The notes under the pieces were generated by a model. It was not told the origin of the DNA. It made no database searches and was given only the letters and a program-made list of their open reading frames with translations. 64,000 nt of DNA, taken from NCBI RefSeq assembly GCF_000429605.1, contig NZ_AUCE01000019.1:1-64000 (forward strand), written 5' to 3'. The position numbers were made by a program, and so were the translations under genes. Shown here in pieces: positions 53,903-61,366 of the stretch. This DNA is from Azonexus hydrophilus DSM 23864. Lineage in GTDB: Bacteria > Pseudomonadota > Gammaproteobacteria > Burkholderiales > Rhodocyclaceae. The first letter of the stretch is position 1, and every line of letters begins with the position of its first letter.

Positions 53903-55945
53903 ATGTTGTCCTCCCTGACCCGCCTGCAGCGCTACTACCTGTACTACACAGCGATCTTCCTGCTGTTCGTGGTTGTACTGGCTGCGCTCGAGCAAGCCGG
54001 CATGCCGGCTCGCTGGGTGGGTTATGCTTTCCTGGTGTTCACCGTATCGATGTACGCCACCATCGGCGTCTTTAGCCGGACCACCGACGTTTCCGAGTAC
54101 TATGTCGCCGGCCGCCGGGTGCCGGCATTCTTCAACGGCATGGCGACCGGTGCCGACTGGATGAGCGCGGCTTCCTTCATGGGGCTGGCCGGTACGCTTT
54201 ACCTGCAGGGGTTTCAAGGGTTGGCCTACGTGATCGGCTGGACCGGCGGTTTCGTGCTGGTCGCCCTGCTGCTGGCACCTTACCTGAGGCGCTTCGGGCA
54301 ATACACCATTCCCGATTTCCTCAGCGCCCGCTACGGTGGCAACACCATCCGCCTGATCGCCGTGTTCGCGGCGATCCTCGCGTCCTTCGTCTATGTCGTT
54401 GCGCAGATCTACGGGGTCGGCGTCATCACCAGTCGTTTCGTCAGCCTGCAGTTCGAGGTCGGTGTTTTTGTCGGCCTCGCCGGCATTCTGGTCTGCTCGT
54501 TTCTCGGCGGCATGCGGGCGGTCACCTGGACGCAGGTGGCGCAATATTTGATCCTGATCGTCGCCTACATCACGCCAGTTGCCATCCTGTCCTACAACGT
54601 GACCGGCGTTCCCGTGCCGCAGATGGTCTACGGTCAGGTGCTGTCGGAAGTCAGCAAGCTCGAGGAAAAACTGTTCGATTCGCCGACCGAACTGGAGGTC
54701 CGCGATCGTTATCGCGAGCGCGCCGACCAGTACGCCCAGAAGATCATGCAATTGCCGCATTCGCTGACTCAGGAGCGGGAACGCCTGTCGATCCAGATCA
54801 ACGAACTCAAGTCGTCCGATGTGCAGATGCGCGAGATTGTCCTGCTCGAGCGTCAGCGGCGCGAATTGCCGCAGGATCCGGCGCAGGCCCGTGAGCGTTG
54901 GGAAAAGGAAATGTACGAGGCACTGGCGCGAAGCAAGCCGCCCCTGCGCCATGCCGAGCCCTTTCCCGGGGATTCCGAGGCGGAACGCAACGCTCAGCGG
55001 ATCAACTTCCTGGCGCTTATTTTTTGCCTGACTATCGGTACGGCGGCCTTGCCGCATGTCCTGATGCGCTACTACACGACGCCGACCGTGGCCCAGGCGC
55101 GCCAGTCAGTATTCTGGTCGCTGTTGTTCATCATCATCCTGTACGTCACTGCGCCGGCCTACGCGGTTTTTGCCAAGTTCGAAGTGTTGTCCAACCTGGC
55201 CGGTATCCCGATTGCCAAACTACCGGGGTGGGTGGCGGCCTGGGCCAAGGTCGGGCTGGTATCGATCGAGGATATCAACGGCGACGGCATCATGCAGTTT
55301 GCCGAATTGTCGCTGAACCCGGACGTGATCGTGCTGGCGACGCCGGAAATCGCCGGCATGCCCTATGTCGTTTCCGGTCTGGTCGCGGCAGGGGCGCTGG
55401 CCGCCGCGCTGTCGACGGCCGACGGTCTGTTGCTGACGATCACCAGCGCGCTGTCGCACGATGTCTATTACCGGGTCTTCCGGCCGCAATCGTCGACCCA
55501 ATTCCGTCTGGTCATCGCCAAGTCGCTGCTGCTGGTCGTAGCCGTGCTGGCGGCTACAGTGGCGGCGCAAAAACCGGGGACCATCCTGTCGATGGTGGCC
55601 TGGGCTTTCTCGATTGCCGGTTCGGCTTTTTTCCCGGCGCTGGTGCTCGGTATCTTCTGGGCGCGGGCAACGCGCGCCGGCGCCATCACCGGCATGCTGG
55701 TCGGCCTGTCGCTGACTGTCTATTACATCCTGCGCCTGGAGTTCGGTGGCTATTCCTGGCTGGGCTTTTCAGATGGCCCGCTCAATCCCTGGTTCCATCT
55801 GCAATCGACCTCGGCCGGCGTTTTCGGCATTCTCGCTGGATTCGTGACCAATATTGCGGTCAGCCTGATGACCCGGCCATCGCCACAGGCCGCCGAGTTC
55901 CTTGAACGCATCCGGCGCCCGGGAGGGCGTGAGGAGAGTCCATGA
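53903..55945 (+). CDS. Sodium:solute symporter, probable acetate/carboxylate uptake (VC_2705/ActP-like)
   Basis: 680 aa, SSS family (SEYYVAGRRVPAFFNGMATGADWMSAASFMG, FGQYTIPDFLSARYGGN). It carries a hydrophilic, Glu/Arg-rich coiled-coil insert of about 120 residues (about 250-370). The symporter core then resumes (GTAALPHVLMRYYTTPTVAQAR). Overlaps the small subunit by 4 nt. Context with acs and the symporter-kinase makes acetate or another short carboxylate the best guess; substrate is inferred. Confidence 0.88.
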   Translation: MLSSLTRLQRYYLYYTAIFLLFVVVLAALEQAGMPARWVGYAFLVFTVSMYATIGVFSRTTDVSEYYVAGRRVPAFFNGMATGADWMSAASFMGLAGTLYLQGFQGLAYVIGWTGGFVLVALLLAPYLRRFGQYTIPDFLSARYGGNTIRLIAVFAAILASFVYVVAQIYGVGVITSRFVSLQFEVGVFVGLAGILVCSFLGGMRAVTWTQVAQYLILIVAYITPVAILSYNVTGVPVPQMVYGQVLSEVSKLEEKLFDSPTELEVRDRYRERADQYAQKIMQLPHSLTQERERLSIQINELKSSDVQMREIVLLERQRRELPQDPAQARERWEKEMYEALARSKPPLRHAEPFPGDSEAERNAQRINFLALIFCLTIGTAALPHVLMRYYTTPTVAQARQSVFWSLLFIIILYVTAPAYAVFAKFEVLSNLAGIPIAKLPGWVAAWAKVGLVSIEDINGDGIMQFAELSLNPDVIVLATPEIAGMPYVVSGLVAAGALAAALSTADGLLLTITSALSHDVYYRVFRPQSSTQFRLVIAKSLLLVVAVLAATVAAQKPGTILSMVAWAFSIAGSAFFPALVLGIFWARATRAGAITGMLVGLSLTVYYILRLEFGGYSWLGFSDGPLNPWFHLQSTSAGVFGILAGFVTNIAVSLMTRPSPQAAEFLERIRRPGGREESP

Positions 55946-56196
55946 GCGCGCCTTCCTCGTACTGGCGCAAGACCAGCCGGTTGACCGCCTGGTTGCTGCT
56001 GATCTGGGTGGTGCTGACTTTCGGCGTCACCTGGTTTGCCCGGGAATTGAACGAGTATTCGTTTTTCGGTTTTCCCTTTGGCTTCTATTTTGCCGCCCAG
56101 GGCATCCTGCTTTGCTATCTCGGGATCATCGTCCATTACAGCCGGCGCATGCGCGATCTCGATGCCGAGCACGCCTCCGAAATCGACCCGGAATAG
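55942..56196 (+). CDS. Symporter small subunit (DUF4212, YjcH-like)
   Basis: 84 aa with two helices (about 14-34 and 47-68), WRKTSRLTAWLLLIWVVLTFGVTWF and FGFYFAAQGILLCYLGIIVHY. It matches the sodium/substrate symporter small subunit family that pairs with VC_2705-type SSS proteins. Overlaps the large subunit (ATGA, 55942-55945). Confidence 0.88.
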   Translation: MSAPSSYWRKTSRLTAWLLLIWVVLTFGVTWFARELNEYSFFGFPFGFYFAAQGILLCYLGIIVHYSRRMRDLDAEHASEIDPE

Positions 56197-56199
56197 GGC

Positions 56200-56472
56200 A
56201 TGCTGCTGTTCCTGATCGGCGCCCTGAGGGCCATCGTTGAAATGCTCGGCCTGGCCTTGCTTGGTCTGGCTGCCATGAGCGTGCTGGCCGGCAGCCGGCG
56301 CCACGACAATGTGATCTACCGCCTGTTCGAGCTGGTGACCCGGGCGCCGCGCCGACTGGTCGCCACCTGCCTGCCCGCGTCGACACCGCCCGTAGTCAGC
56401 GGCGTGCTGTGCTTCGTCGTGCTGTTCGTGATCTGGATGGGCCTAGCCTTGTGGCGCCTGACCCTGGCCTGA
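56200..56472 (+). CDS. Small membrane protein, last gene of the symporter operon, unknown
   Basis: The product has 90 aa and hydrophobic helices at about 1-28 and 64-88, with a basic loop RRHDNVIYRLFELVTRAPRRLV between. It starts 3 bp after the DUF4212 stop, so it is in the operon. No family recognised. It could be a third symporter subunit. It converges on the CZB gene with one base between stops. Confidence 0.65.
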   Translation: MLLFLIGALRAIVEMLGLALLGLAAMSVLAGSRRHDNVIYRLFELVTRAPRRLVATCLPASTPPVVSGVLCFVVLFVIWMGLALWRLTLA

Positions 56473-56473
56473 G

Positions 56474-56803
56474 TCAGGCCGGCAGTTGCTGGCGCAACTG
56501 ATCCAGCGCAGCGACCAGTTGATGGGCGGTTTCGTTGAGTTCGGGTAACAGCAGGTCGGCCGAGTCGCCGAGTCCGTTCTGGCTCAACTCGACAATTTCA
56601 TTGGCCAGATCGTGGAAGCGCACGTGAGTTTCGGTCAATGTCGTCGAAACGCCGGGCTGGTTGGCGAGCAGTTTGTCCAGCATGCAGCCGCGATGCTCCG
56701 ATAGCGGCATGTCGGCATAGTTGCCGCCAGCAAAGGCATTGAGAAACTGGCGACGCCACGTGTTGTGCAGGCGAATGGCTTCATCGATGTCGATGCGCTT
56801 CAT
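56474..56803 (-). CDS. Single-domain CZB (chemoreceptor zinc-binding) protein
   Basis: The 109-aa product has His13 with a following Trp (RLHNTWRRQF), Cys40 (EHRGCMLDKLL), and His60 and His64 (ETHVRFHDLANEI). These form the 3-His/1-Cys zinc site of CZB domains, which normally end chemoreceptors or diguanylate cyclases. Here it stands alone. It could sense zinc or hypochlorite and act on a signalling partner; inference. Confidence 0.75.
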   Translation of the reverse strand: MKRIDIDEAIRLHNTWRRQFLNAFAGGNYADMPLSEHRGCMLDKLLANQPGVSTTLTETHVRFHDLANEIVELSQNGLGDSADLLLPELNETAHQLVAALDQLRQQLPA

Positions 56804-56910
56804 GAGTGCTTATCCCCGGTGTGAAATGGCCGCTGTCGGCGGTTCTGTTCTGCCAAGCCGCCATTATGCCGCAGGCGCCGCCCGACGCCACGACTCCGGG
56901 GAAAAAGCCT

Positions 56911-57081
56911 TTAGCGGCGATTCAGCTGGACATGGCTGCTGCGCCGCCAGCACGCCGGCCGGCTCAGTCCGGACAGGTCGGGACCGCGCTGGCCGAAAAT
57001 GGCATGGGCAATTGCCAGCTTTCTTTGTTCTTCTTCGGAAATGCCGGCGATCAGGTCGAACCATTTCTGCAGTTGTTTCAT
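56911..57081 (-). CDS. Small hypothetical protein, 56 aa
   Basis: ATG 57081 has AAGGAG 8 nt upstream. The product begins MKQLQKWFDLIAGISEEEQRK, an amphipathic helical N-terminus; it ends in a basic tail. The frame is open to 57222, but only 57081 has a ribosome site. A few residues resemble helical regulators, but I recognise no family. Confidence 0.5.
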   Translation of the reverse strand: MKQLQKWFDLIAGISEEEQRKLAIAHAIFGQRGPDLSGLSRPACWRRSSHVQLNRR

Positions 57082-57187
57082 GACGAATCTCCTTGAACTT
57101 CTACTGTATGAATAATCAGTGGTTGCAAGATTATCCAATGACTGGTGTTTTGTACAGTGATTTATTCTGGGCTCGTCACGTTCCGTT

Positions 57188-57215
57188 TTGCCGGCACATG
57201 GCGCAGGAGTATAAT
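57188..57215 (+). promoter_or_regulatory. Sigma70 promoter of the BASS-family transporter
   Basis: TTGCCG (57188-57193), 16-bp spacer, perfect -10 TATAAT (57210-57215). An imperfect dyad ATAAT-N11-ATTAT (57211-57231) covers the -10 and start site and may be a repressor site. Confidence 0.65.
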
Positions 57216-57246
57216 TAAACACTTATATTATTGCCTGGAGAGCATC

Positions 57247-58215
57247 ATGCTCGATCTGCTGGCCAAACTTTCGAAAAACCTGATCCTGGCGATTCCAGCC
57301 GCGATGCTGCTCGGTTTTGCCGCCGGCCTGCTGGCACCGAGCGCCTGGATGAAATCGCTGATCGTCCCGCTGACCTTCCTGATGGTCTACCCGATGATGG
57401 TCAGCCTGAAACTCGCCAAGGTGCTGGAAGGCGGCGACGGCAAGGCGCAATGGCTGGCTCAGGCAATCAACTTCGCAATCATTCCCTTCATCGCCTACGC
57501 CATTGGCCGCGTTTTCTTCCCCGAGCAACCGTACTACGCCATCGGCCTGCTGCTGGCGGCGCTGCTGCCGACCTCGGGCATGACCATCTCGTGGACCGGC
57601 TTTGCTGGCGGCAACCTCGGCGCCGCCGTCAAGATGACCGTGCTCGGCCTGATCCTCGGCTCGCTGGCGACGCCCTTCTACGTGCAGTGGCTGATGGGCG
57701 CAACGGTACCGGTCGACCTCGTCGCTGTCTTCCTGCAGATCGTCTTCATCGTCTTCCTGCCGATGCTCGCCGGCCACGTCACCCAGTCGCGACTGATCGC
57801 CAAGCACGGCCAGAAAGCCTTCCAGAGCGACTGGGCGCCGCGCTTCCCGCCGTTTTCGACGCTCGGTGTGCTCGGCATCGTCTTCGTCGCCATGGCCCTC
57901 AAGGCCGAACAACTGGTCGCCCGTCCCGGCGAACTGCTGCAGTTGCTGCCGCCGCTACTCGCGCTCTACGCGATCAACTACCTGCTCAGCAGCATCGTCG
58001 CCCGCAGTCTGTTGCCGCGCGGCGACGCCATCGCCCTGGTGTACGGCACGGTCATGCGCAACCTGTCGATCGCCCTGGCCCTTGCCATGAACGCCTTCGG
58101 CCCCGCCGGCTCCGACGCCGCGCTGGTGATCACGCTGGCCTACATCATCCAGGTACAGTCAGCGGCGTGGTATGTGAAGCTGACGGATCGGTTGTTCGGG
58201 AAGCGGGTGGGGTGA
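57247..58215 (+). CDS. BASS/ACR3-like sodium-dependent or arsenite-type permease
   Basis: The product has 322 aa and ten hydrophobic helices. The sequence LLAALLPTSGMTISWTGFAGGNLGAAVKMT and the C-terminal AIALVYGTVMRNLSIALALAM match the bile-acid/arsenite permease superfamily (helices 4 and 9 crossover region). The ACR3-type Cys of helix 4 is not present at the usual place, so arsenite is not certain. Start ATG 57247 with GGAG upstream. No arsR/arsC next to it. Confidence 0.8.
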   Translation: MLDLLAKLSKNLILAIPAAMLLGFAAGLLAPSAWMKSLIVPLTFLMVYPMMVSLKLAKVLEGGDGKAQWLAQAINFAIIPFIAYAIGRVFFPEQPYYAIGLLLAALLPTSGMTISWTGFAGGNLGAAVKMTVLGLILGSLATPFYVQWLMGATVPVDLVAVFLQIVFIVFLPMLAGHVTQSRLIAKHGQKAFQSDWAPRFPPFSTLGVLGIVFVAMALKAEQLVARPGELLQLLPPLLALYAINYLLSSIVARSLLPRGDAIALVYGTVMRNLSIALALAMNAFGPAGSDAALVITLAYIIQVQSAAWYVKLTDRLFGKRVG

Positions 58216-58220
58216 TCGGC

Positions 58221-58247
58221 AAAAAAATGCCCGGCACGGAGCCGGGC
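58221..58247 (-). terminator. Rho-independent terminator of the 58275-58664 gene
   Basis: On the minus strand: stem GCCCGGC/GCCGGGC (5-nt loop), then A and seven T (58227-58221). Confidence 0.9.
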
Positions 58248-58274
58248 GAAGGCGTGAAGGCGGAGGTGGGGTGC

Positions 58275-58664
58275 CTAGACGTTTCTCAGGGCCAGCGTCC
58301 AGGCTTCCATGGCCTGGTTGGCGGGTTGCATCGGGGCTTCCATGAAGCTGATGACGAATTTGTCGCCGACGTCGGCGATGCCGATCGAGCGCGGGCGGAC
58401 CGCGAGGACCTGCGGGTTGGGGATGGCGAAGCCGAAGCAGAAAACGATGTCCACGGCGGCGATCAGGCCGGGCATGATTTCGCCGCCGATCTTGGTGGTG
58501 TGGGCGAGGTGGTCGAAGACGGCGATGAATTGCACTTTCGGGTTTTCGGCGATCTTGGCCTTGAAGTAATCGACCAGCGCCGGGACGGACTGGAAGCTGG
58601 TTTCGTGCTTGCCGATCTCGGCGACGAAGACCGGGTACTTGTCGTTGAACAGGCTGTGTTTCAT
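58275..58664 (-). CDS. Conserved hypothetical protein, 129 aa
   Basis: Begins MKHSLFNDKYPVFVAEIGKHE; ATG 58664 has GGGAGAA 7 nt upstream. It is soluble with mixed alpha/beta patterning (KVQFIAVFDHLAHT, AVDIVFCFGFAIPNP, RSIGIADVGDKFVISFMEAP). Sequence suggests a small ligand-binding fold, but I cannot name a family. It lies downstream of the cyd cluster in the same direction, after a 120-bp gap, and ends in a strong terminator. Confidence 0.75.
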   Translation of the reverse strand: MKHSLFNDKYPVFVAEIGKHETSFQSVPALVDYFKAKIAENPKVQFIAVFDHLAHTTKIGGEIMPGLIAAVDIVFCFGFAIPNPQVLAVRPRSIGIADVGDKFVISFMEAPMQPANQAMEAWTLALRNV

Positions 58665-58784
58665 CGGGCTTTCTCCCGGTTGATCAAAGGATTTCTGGCC
58701 GCATCGACACAGCGTCGCAGCAAGTTTGCGATAGGCAGGCGCGGGATGGGCCGGTGCAGGCTTAAGCGCGGCAGCGGAGACGTG

Positions 58785-59156
58785 TCAGTGCGCATGCGAA
58801 TGTCCTTCGTGGTCGTGGCAGGCCAAGACGAGACTGCGTGTCAGCAGGCAGCCGGCGAGGAAGTCGGCGATTGCCCGGTCCGGGTCTTCCTCGCAAGCGA
58901 GCAGCGGTTGTACGCCGAGGTCAAGCAGTCGGCGGAACAGCTTGCCGCCCATGCCGGCCGTGATCAGCACGTTGATCCCGGATAGTGCACCGGGCAGGCC
59001 GCTGTGGCTGGCGTGGAAACTCTGTTCCATCGGTAGTTCGACCAGCCGCTTGCCGGCGATCTGCTTGTCTTCGATGTCGTAGAGCCAGAAGTTGCGGCAT
59101 TTGCCGGCGTGTTCGGTGATCGTCCGGCGGTTCTGGCTGGTGATGGCGATTTGCAT
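58785..59156 (-). CDS. NifX/NifB-type dinitrogenase cofactor-domain protein
   Basis: The 123-aa product has a single NifX/NafY-type fold (MQIAITSQNRRTITEHAGKCRNFWLYDI; GINVLITAGMGGKLFRRLLDLGVQPLL) and a His-rich C-terminus (HDHEGHSHAH). Such small proteins bind Fe-S or Mo clusters; no nif genes are in the window. It starts 8 bp after ybgE, so it is the last gene of the cyd operon. A metal-handling role for the oxidase or the Rieske protein is possible but inferred. Confidence 0.8.
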   Translation of the reverse strand: MQIAITSQNRRTITEHAGKCRNFWLYDIEDKQIAGKRLVELPMEQSFHASHSGLPGALSGINVLITAGMGGKLFRRLLDLGVQPLLACEEDPDRAIADFLAGCLLTRSLVLACHDHEGHSHAH

Positions 59157-59164
59157 GATGTTCC

Positions 59165-59476
59165 TCAGAAATTGATCAGCGGGCGGCCGATGGCGTCGAG
59201 GCGGACCAGCGCCAGGAGCAGGGCGGCGACGCTGGCGCCGGCCGAGAACAGCCAGCGCGGCAGCCAGTGCAGCGGGACGAAGCCGACGCCGCGGACGAAG
59301 CCGGCGCTCATTGACCAGAACAGCAGCATCGCCGCCGGATGGTCGGCGTGGCCGGCGGCGTCGGTGGCGATGCCGGGCAGTACGGTCATGACAACCAGGA
59401 TGAGCAGGGCGATGCCCAGCGGCAGCGGGGCGATGCCGGCTTTGGCCGGCGGCTCGGGTAGCGCGTCAGCGGCCAT
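59165..59476 (-). CDS. ybgE: Cyd operon membrane protein YbgE family
   Basis: The 103-aa product has three hydrophobic segments. LLFWSMSAGFVRGVGFVPLHW matches the E. coli YbgE pattern (LLMWAVCAGVIHGVGF). Encoded directly after cydX, with an 11-nt overlap, as in many gammaproteobacterial cyd operons. Function unknown; associated with cytochrome bd. Confidence 0.78.
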   Translation of the reverse strand: MAADALPEPPAKAGIAPLPLGIALLILVVMTVLPGIATDAAGHADHPAAMLLFWSMSAGFVRGVGFVPLHWLPRWLFSAGASVAALLLALVRLDAIGRPLINF

Positions 59477-59567
59477 TGCGTTCTTCCTCGAAGTCGCCCC
59501 AGAGCGTGTTGAGGATGGCGAGCAGCACGGCGAAGCCGATGCCGAGTACCCAGGCGAAATACCACAT
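59466..59567 (-). CDS. cydX: Cytochrome bd small subunit CydX
   Basis: 33 aa beginning MWYFAWVLGIG, which matches E. coli CydX (MWYFAWILG) closely. One membrane helix and an acidic tail (GDFEEERNG). AAGGA 8 nt upstream of ATG 59567. CydX stabilises the haems of cytochrome bd. Position after the Rieske gene and before ybgE supports the call. Confidence 0.92.
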   Translation of the reverse strand: MWYFAWVLGIGFAVLLAILNTLWGDFEEERNGR

Positions 59568-59579
59568 GATGTTTTCCTT

Positions 59580-60203
59580 TCAGGTCTTGTCGAATTCGTC
59601 GCTGCCGATGATCAGGCGGGTGTCCGTCAGATACTGGTGCGGCGGGATTTCCAGATTGGTCGGGGCCGGTTTGTTCTTGAACACGCGGCCGGCGAAGTCG
59701 AAGGTCGAGCCGTGGCACGGGCAGAGAAAGCCGCCTGGCCAGTCGGCGCCGAGTGCCGGGTCGCCGGGGGTGAAGGCGTTCGACGGCGAGCAGCCGAGGT
59801 GGGTGCAGATGCCGACGGCGACCAGCATTTCCGGCACCCGCGAGCGGGTTTCGTTGGCCGCGTAGGCGGGCTGCTGCGAGGTGACGGCCGAAGCCGGGTC
59901 GGCCAGCATCGGTTCGGCCTTTTTCAGCGCGGCGAGCATTTCCGGCGTGCGGTTGAGGATCCACACCGGCTTGCCGCGCCATTCGACGACCATCATCTCG
60001 CCCGGCGCCAGCTTGCCGATGTCGACTTCGACCGGCGCACCGGCGGCGAGCGCGCGCTCGGAGGGCATCAGGCTGCTGACGAAGGGCACGATGGCGGTCA
60101 GCGCCAGCGCGCCGCCGGCACCGGCCGTGGCCATGATCCACTGGCGGCGGGCCGGGCTGTCGCAGACGGTGAAGGACTCACCGGAACACAGGCATTCGGA
60201 CAT
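59580..60203 (-). CDS. Rieske iron-sulfur protein of the cytochrome bc1 type, inside the cyd operon
   Basis: 207 aa. The N-terminal region has a twin-arginine-like PARRQWIM and a membrane helix (about 24-46). The Rieske fold has the cluster motifs CTHLGC and CPCHGS. It looks like the PetA subunit, but there is no petB/petC beside it. It sits between cydB (11 bp gap) and cydX (12 bp gap) with its own GGGAG ribosome site. It could give a bd quinol oxidase an Fe-S partner or serve an unlinked bc1 complex; both are inference. Confidence 0.88.
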   Translation of the reverse strand: MSECLCSGESFTVCDSPARRQWIMATAGAGGALALTAIVPFVSSLMPSERALAAGAPVEVDIGKLAPGEMMVVEWRGKPVWILNRTPEMLAALKKAEPMLADPASAVTSQQPAYAANETRSRVPEMLVAVGICTHLGCSPSNAFTPGDPALGADWPGGFLCPCHGSTFDFAGRVFKNKPAPTNLEIPPHQYLTDTRLIIGSDEFDKT

Positions 60204-60214
60204 GGCGTTCTCCC

Positions 60215-61357
60215 TTAGTAGGCGGCGTGGTCGTTCTCACGGATGTAGGCGGCGGTGACCTTGCCGGCCATCACTTTGTAGGCCCAGCCGGTGTAGGCAA
60301 TGATGATCGGCATGAAGATCAGCGTCGCCCAGAGCATGATGTTCAGCGTCAGGTGGCTGGAGACGCTGTCGTAGACGGTGAGGCCGGAGCGCAGGTCGGT
60401 CGACGAGGGCATCACGAAGGGGAACAGCGAGGCGCCGGCGGTGCCGATGACGCCGACGATGGCCAGCGACGAGGCGACGAAGGCGGCCAGCGTGGCGCGA
60501 TTGACCGCCAGCAGCATGGCCGCCAGCGTGCCGGCGTAGGCCAGAGCCGGCAGCACCATGGTCAGCGGGGCTTTGTCGTAATTGGCCAGCCAGGCGCCGG
60601 GTTGGCGGATGACTTCCTTGTCGAGCGGATTGGGTAAGGCGCCGGCATCGACCGCCGAAACGATGGCGTAGCCGTCAATGCCCTGCCACAGCCAGATACC
60701 GGCAGCCGAGAAGCCGATCAGCAGCAGGCTGCCGAAGACCAGCATGGCCGTCTGCGTGCGCCGCTGGACGGCGCCTTCGGTGCGGTGCATCAGGTAGATC
60801 GCGCCGTGGAAGGTGATCATCGCCGTCGATACCACGCCGCAGAGCAGGGCGAAGGGGTTGAGCAGGGCCCAGAAGCTGCCGGTGTAGTAGGGCATCAGGT
60901 TGTCGGCGAAATGGAAGGGCACGCCCTGGAACAGGTTGCCGAAAGCGACGCCGAAGATCAGCGGCGGCACGGCGCCGCCGACGAACAGGCCCCAGTCCCA
61001 GGTCTGGCGCCAGGTCGGGTTGTTGATCTTGCTTCGGTAGTCGAAGCCGACCGGGCGGAAGAATAGTGCCCAGAGCACGGCCAGCATCGCCCAGTAGAAG
61101 CCGGAGAAGGCGGTCGCATAGACCAGCGGCCAGGCGGCGAAGATGGCGCCGCCGCCGGTGATGAACCAGACCTGGTTGCCGTCCCAGTGCGGGCCGACGG
61201 TGTTGATGACGATGCGCCGTTCGACGTCGTCCTTGCCGACGAAGGGCAGCAGCGTGCCGACGCCCATGTCGTGGCCGTCCATGATGGCGAAACCGACCAG
61301 CAGGACGCCGACCAGCAGCCACCAGATGAGTTTCAGCGTGGGGTAATCGAAAAGCAT
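60215..61357 (-). CDS. cydB: Cytochrome bd ubiquinol oxidase subunit II
   Basis: 380 aa with about 8-9 helices. LKLIWWLLVGVLLVGFAIMDGHDMGVGTLLPFVG and NTVGPHWDGNQVWFITGGGAIFAAWP are CydB hallmarks. It forms the heterodimer with CydA that reduces O2 to water at the cytoplasmic membrane. It starts 9 bp after the cydA stop. Confidence 0.95.
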   Translation of the reverse strand: MLFDYPTLKLIWWLLVGVLLVGFAIMDGHDMGVGTLLPFVGKDDVERRIVINTVGPHWDGNQVWFITGGGAIFAAWPLVYATAFSGFYWAMLAVLWALFFRPVGFDYRSKINNPTWRQTWDWGLFVGGAVPPLIFGVAFGNLFQGVPFHFADNLMPYYTGSFWALLNPFALLCGVVSTAMITFHGAIYLMHRTEGAVQRRTQTAMLVFGSLLLIGFSAAGIWLWQGIDGYAIVSAVDAGALPNPLDKEVIRQPGAWLANYDKAPLTMVLPALAYAGTLAAMLLAVNRATLAAFVASSLAIVGVIGTAGASLFPFVMPSSTDLRSGLTVYDSVSSHLTLNIMLWATLIFMPIIIAYTGWAYKVMAGKVTAAYIRENDHAAY

Positions 61358-61366
61358 GGTTGTTCC

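Noticed and set aside
56806..57096. 96-aa forward frame opposite the small gene at 56911-57081
   Set aside because: No ribosome site; low-complexity; the reverse-strand gene has AAGGAG at the right distance.
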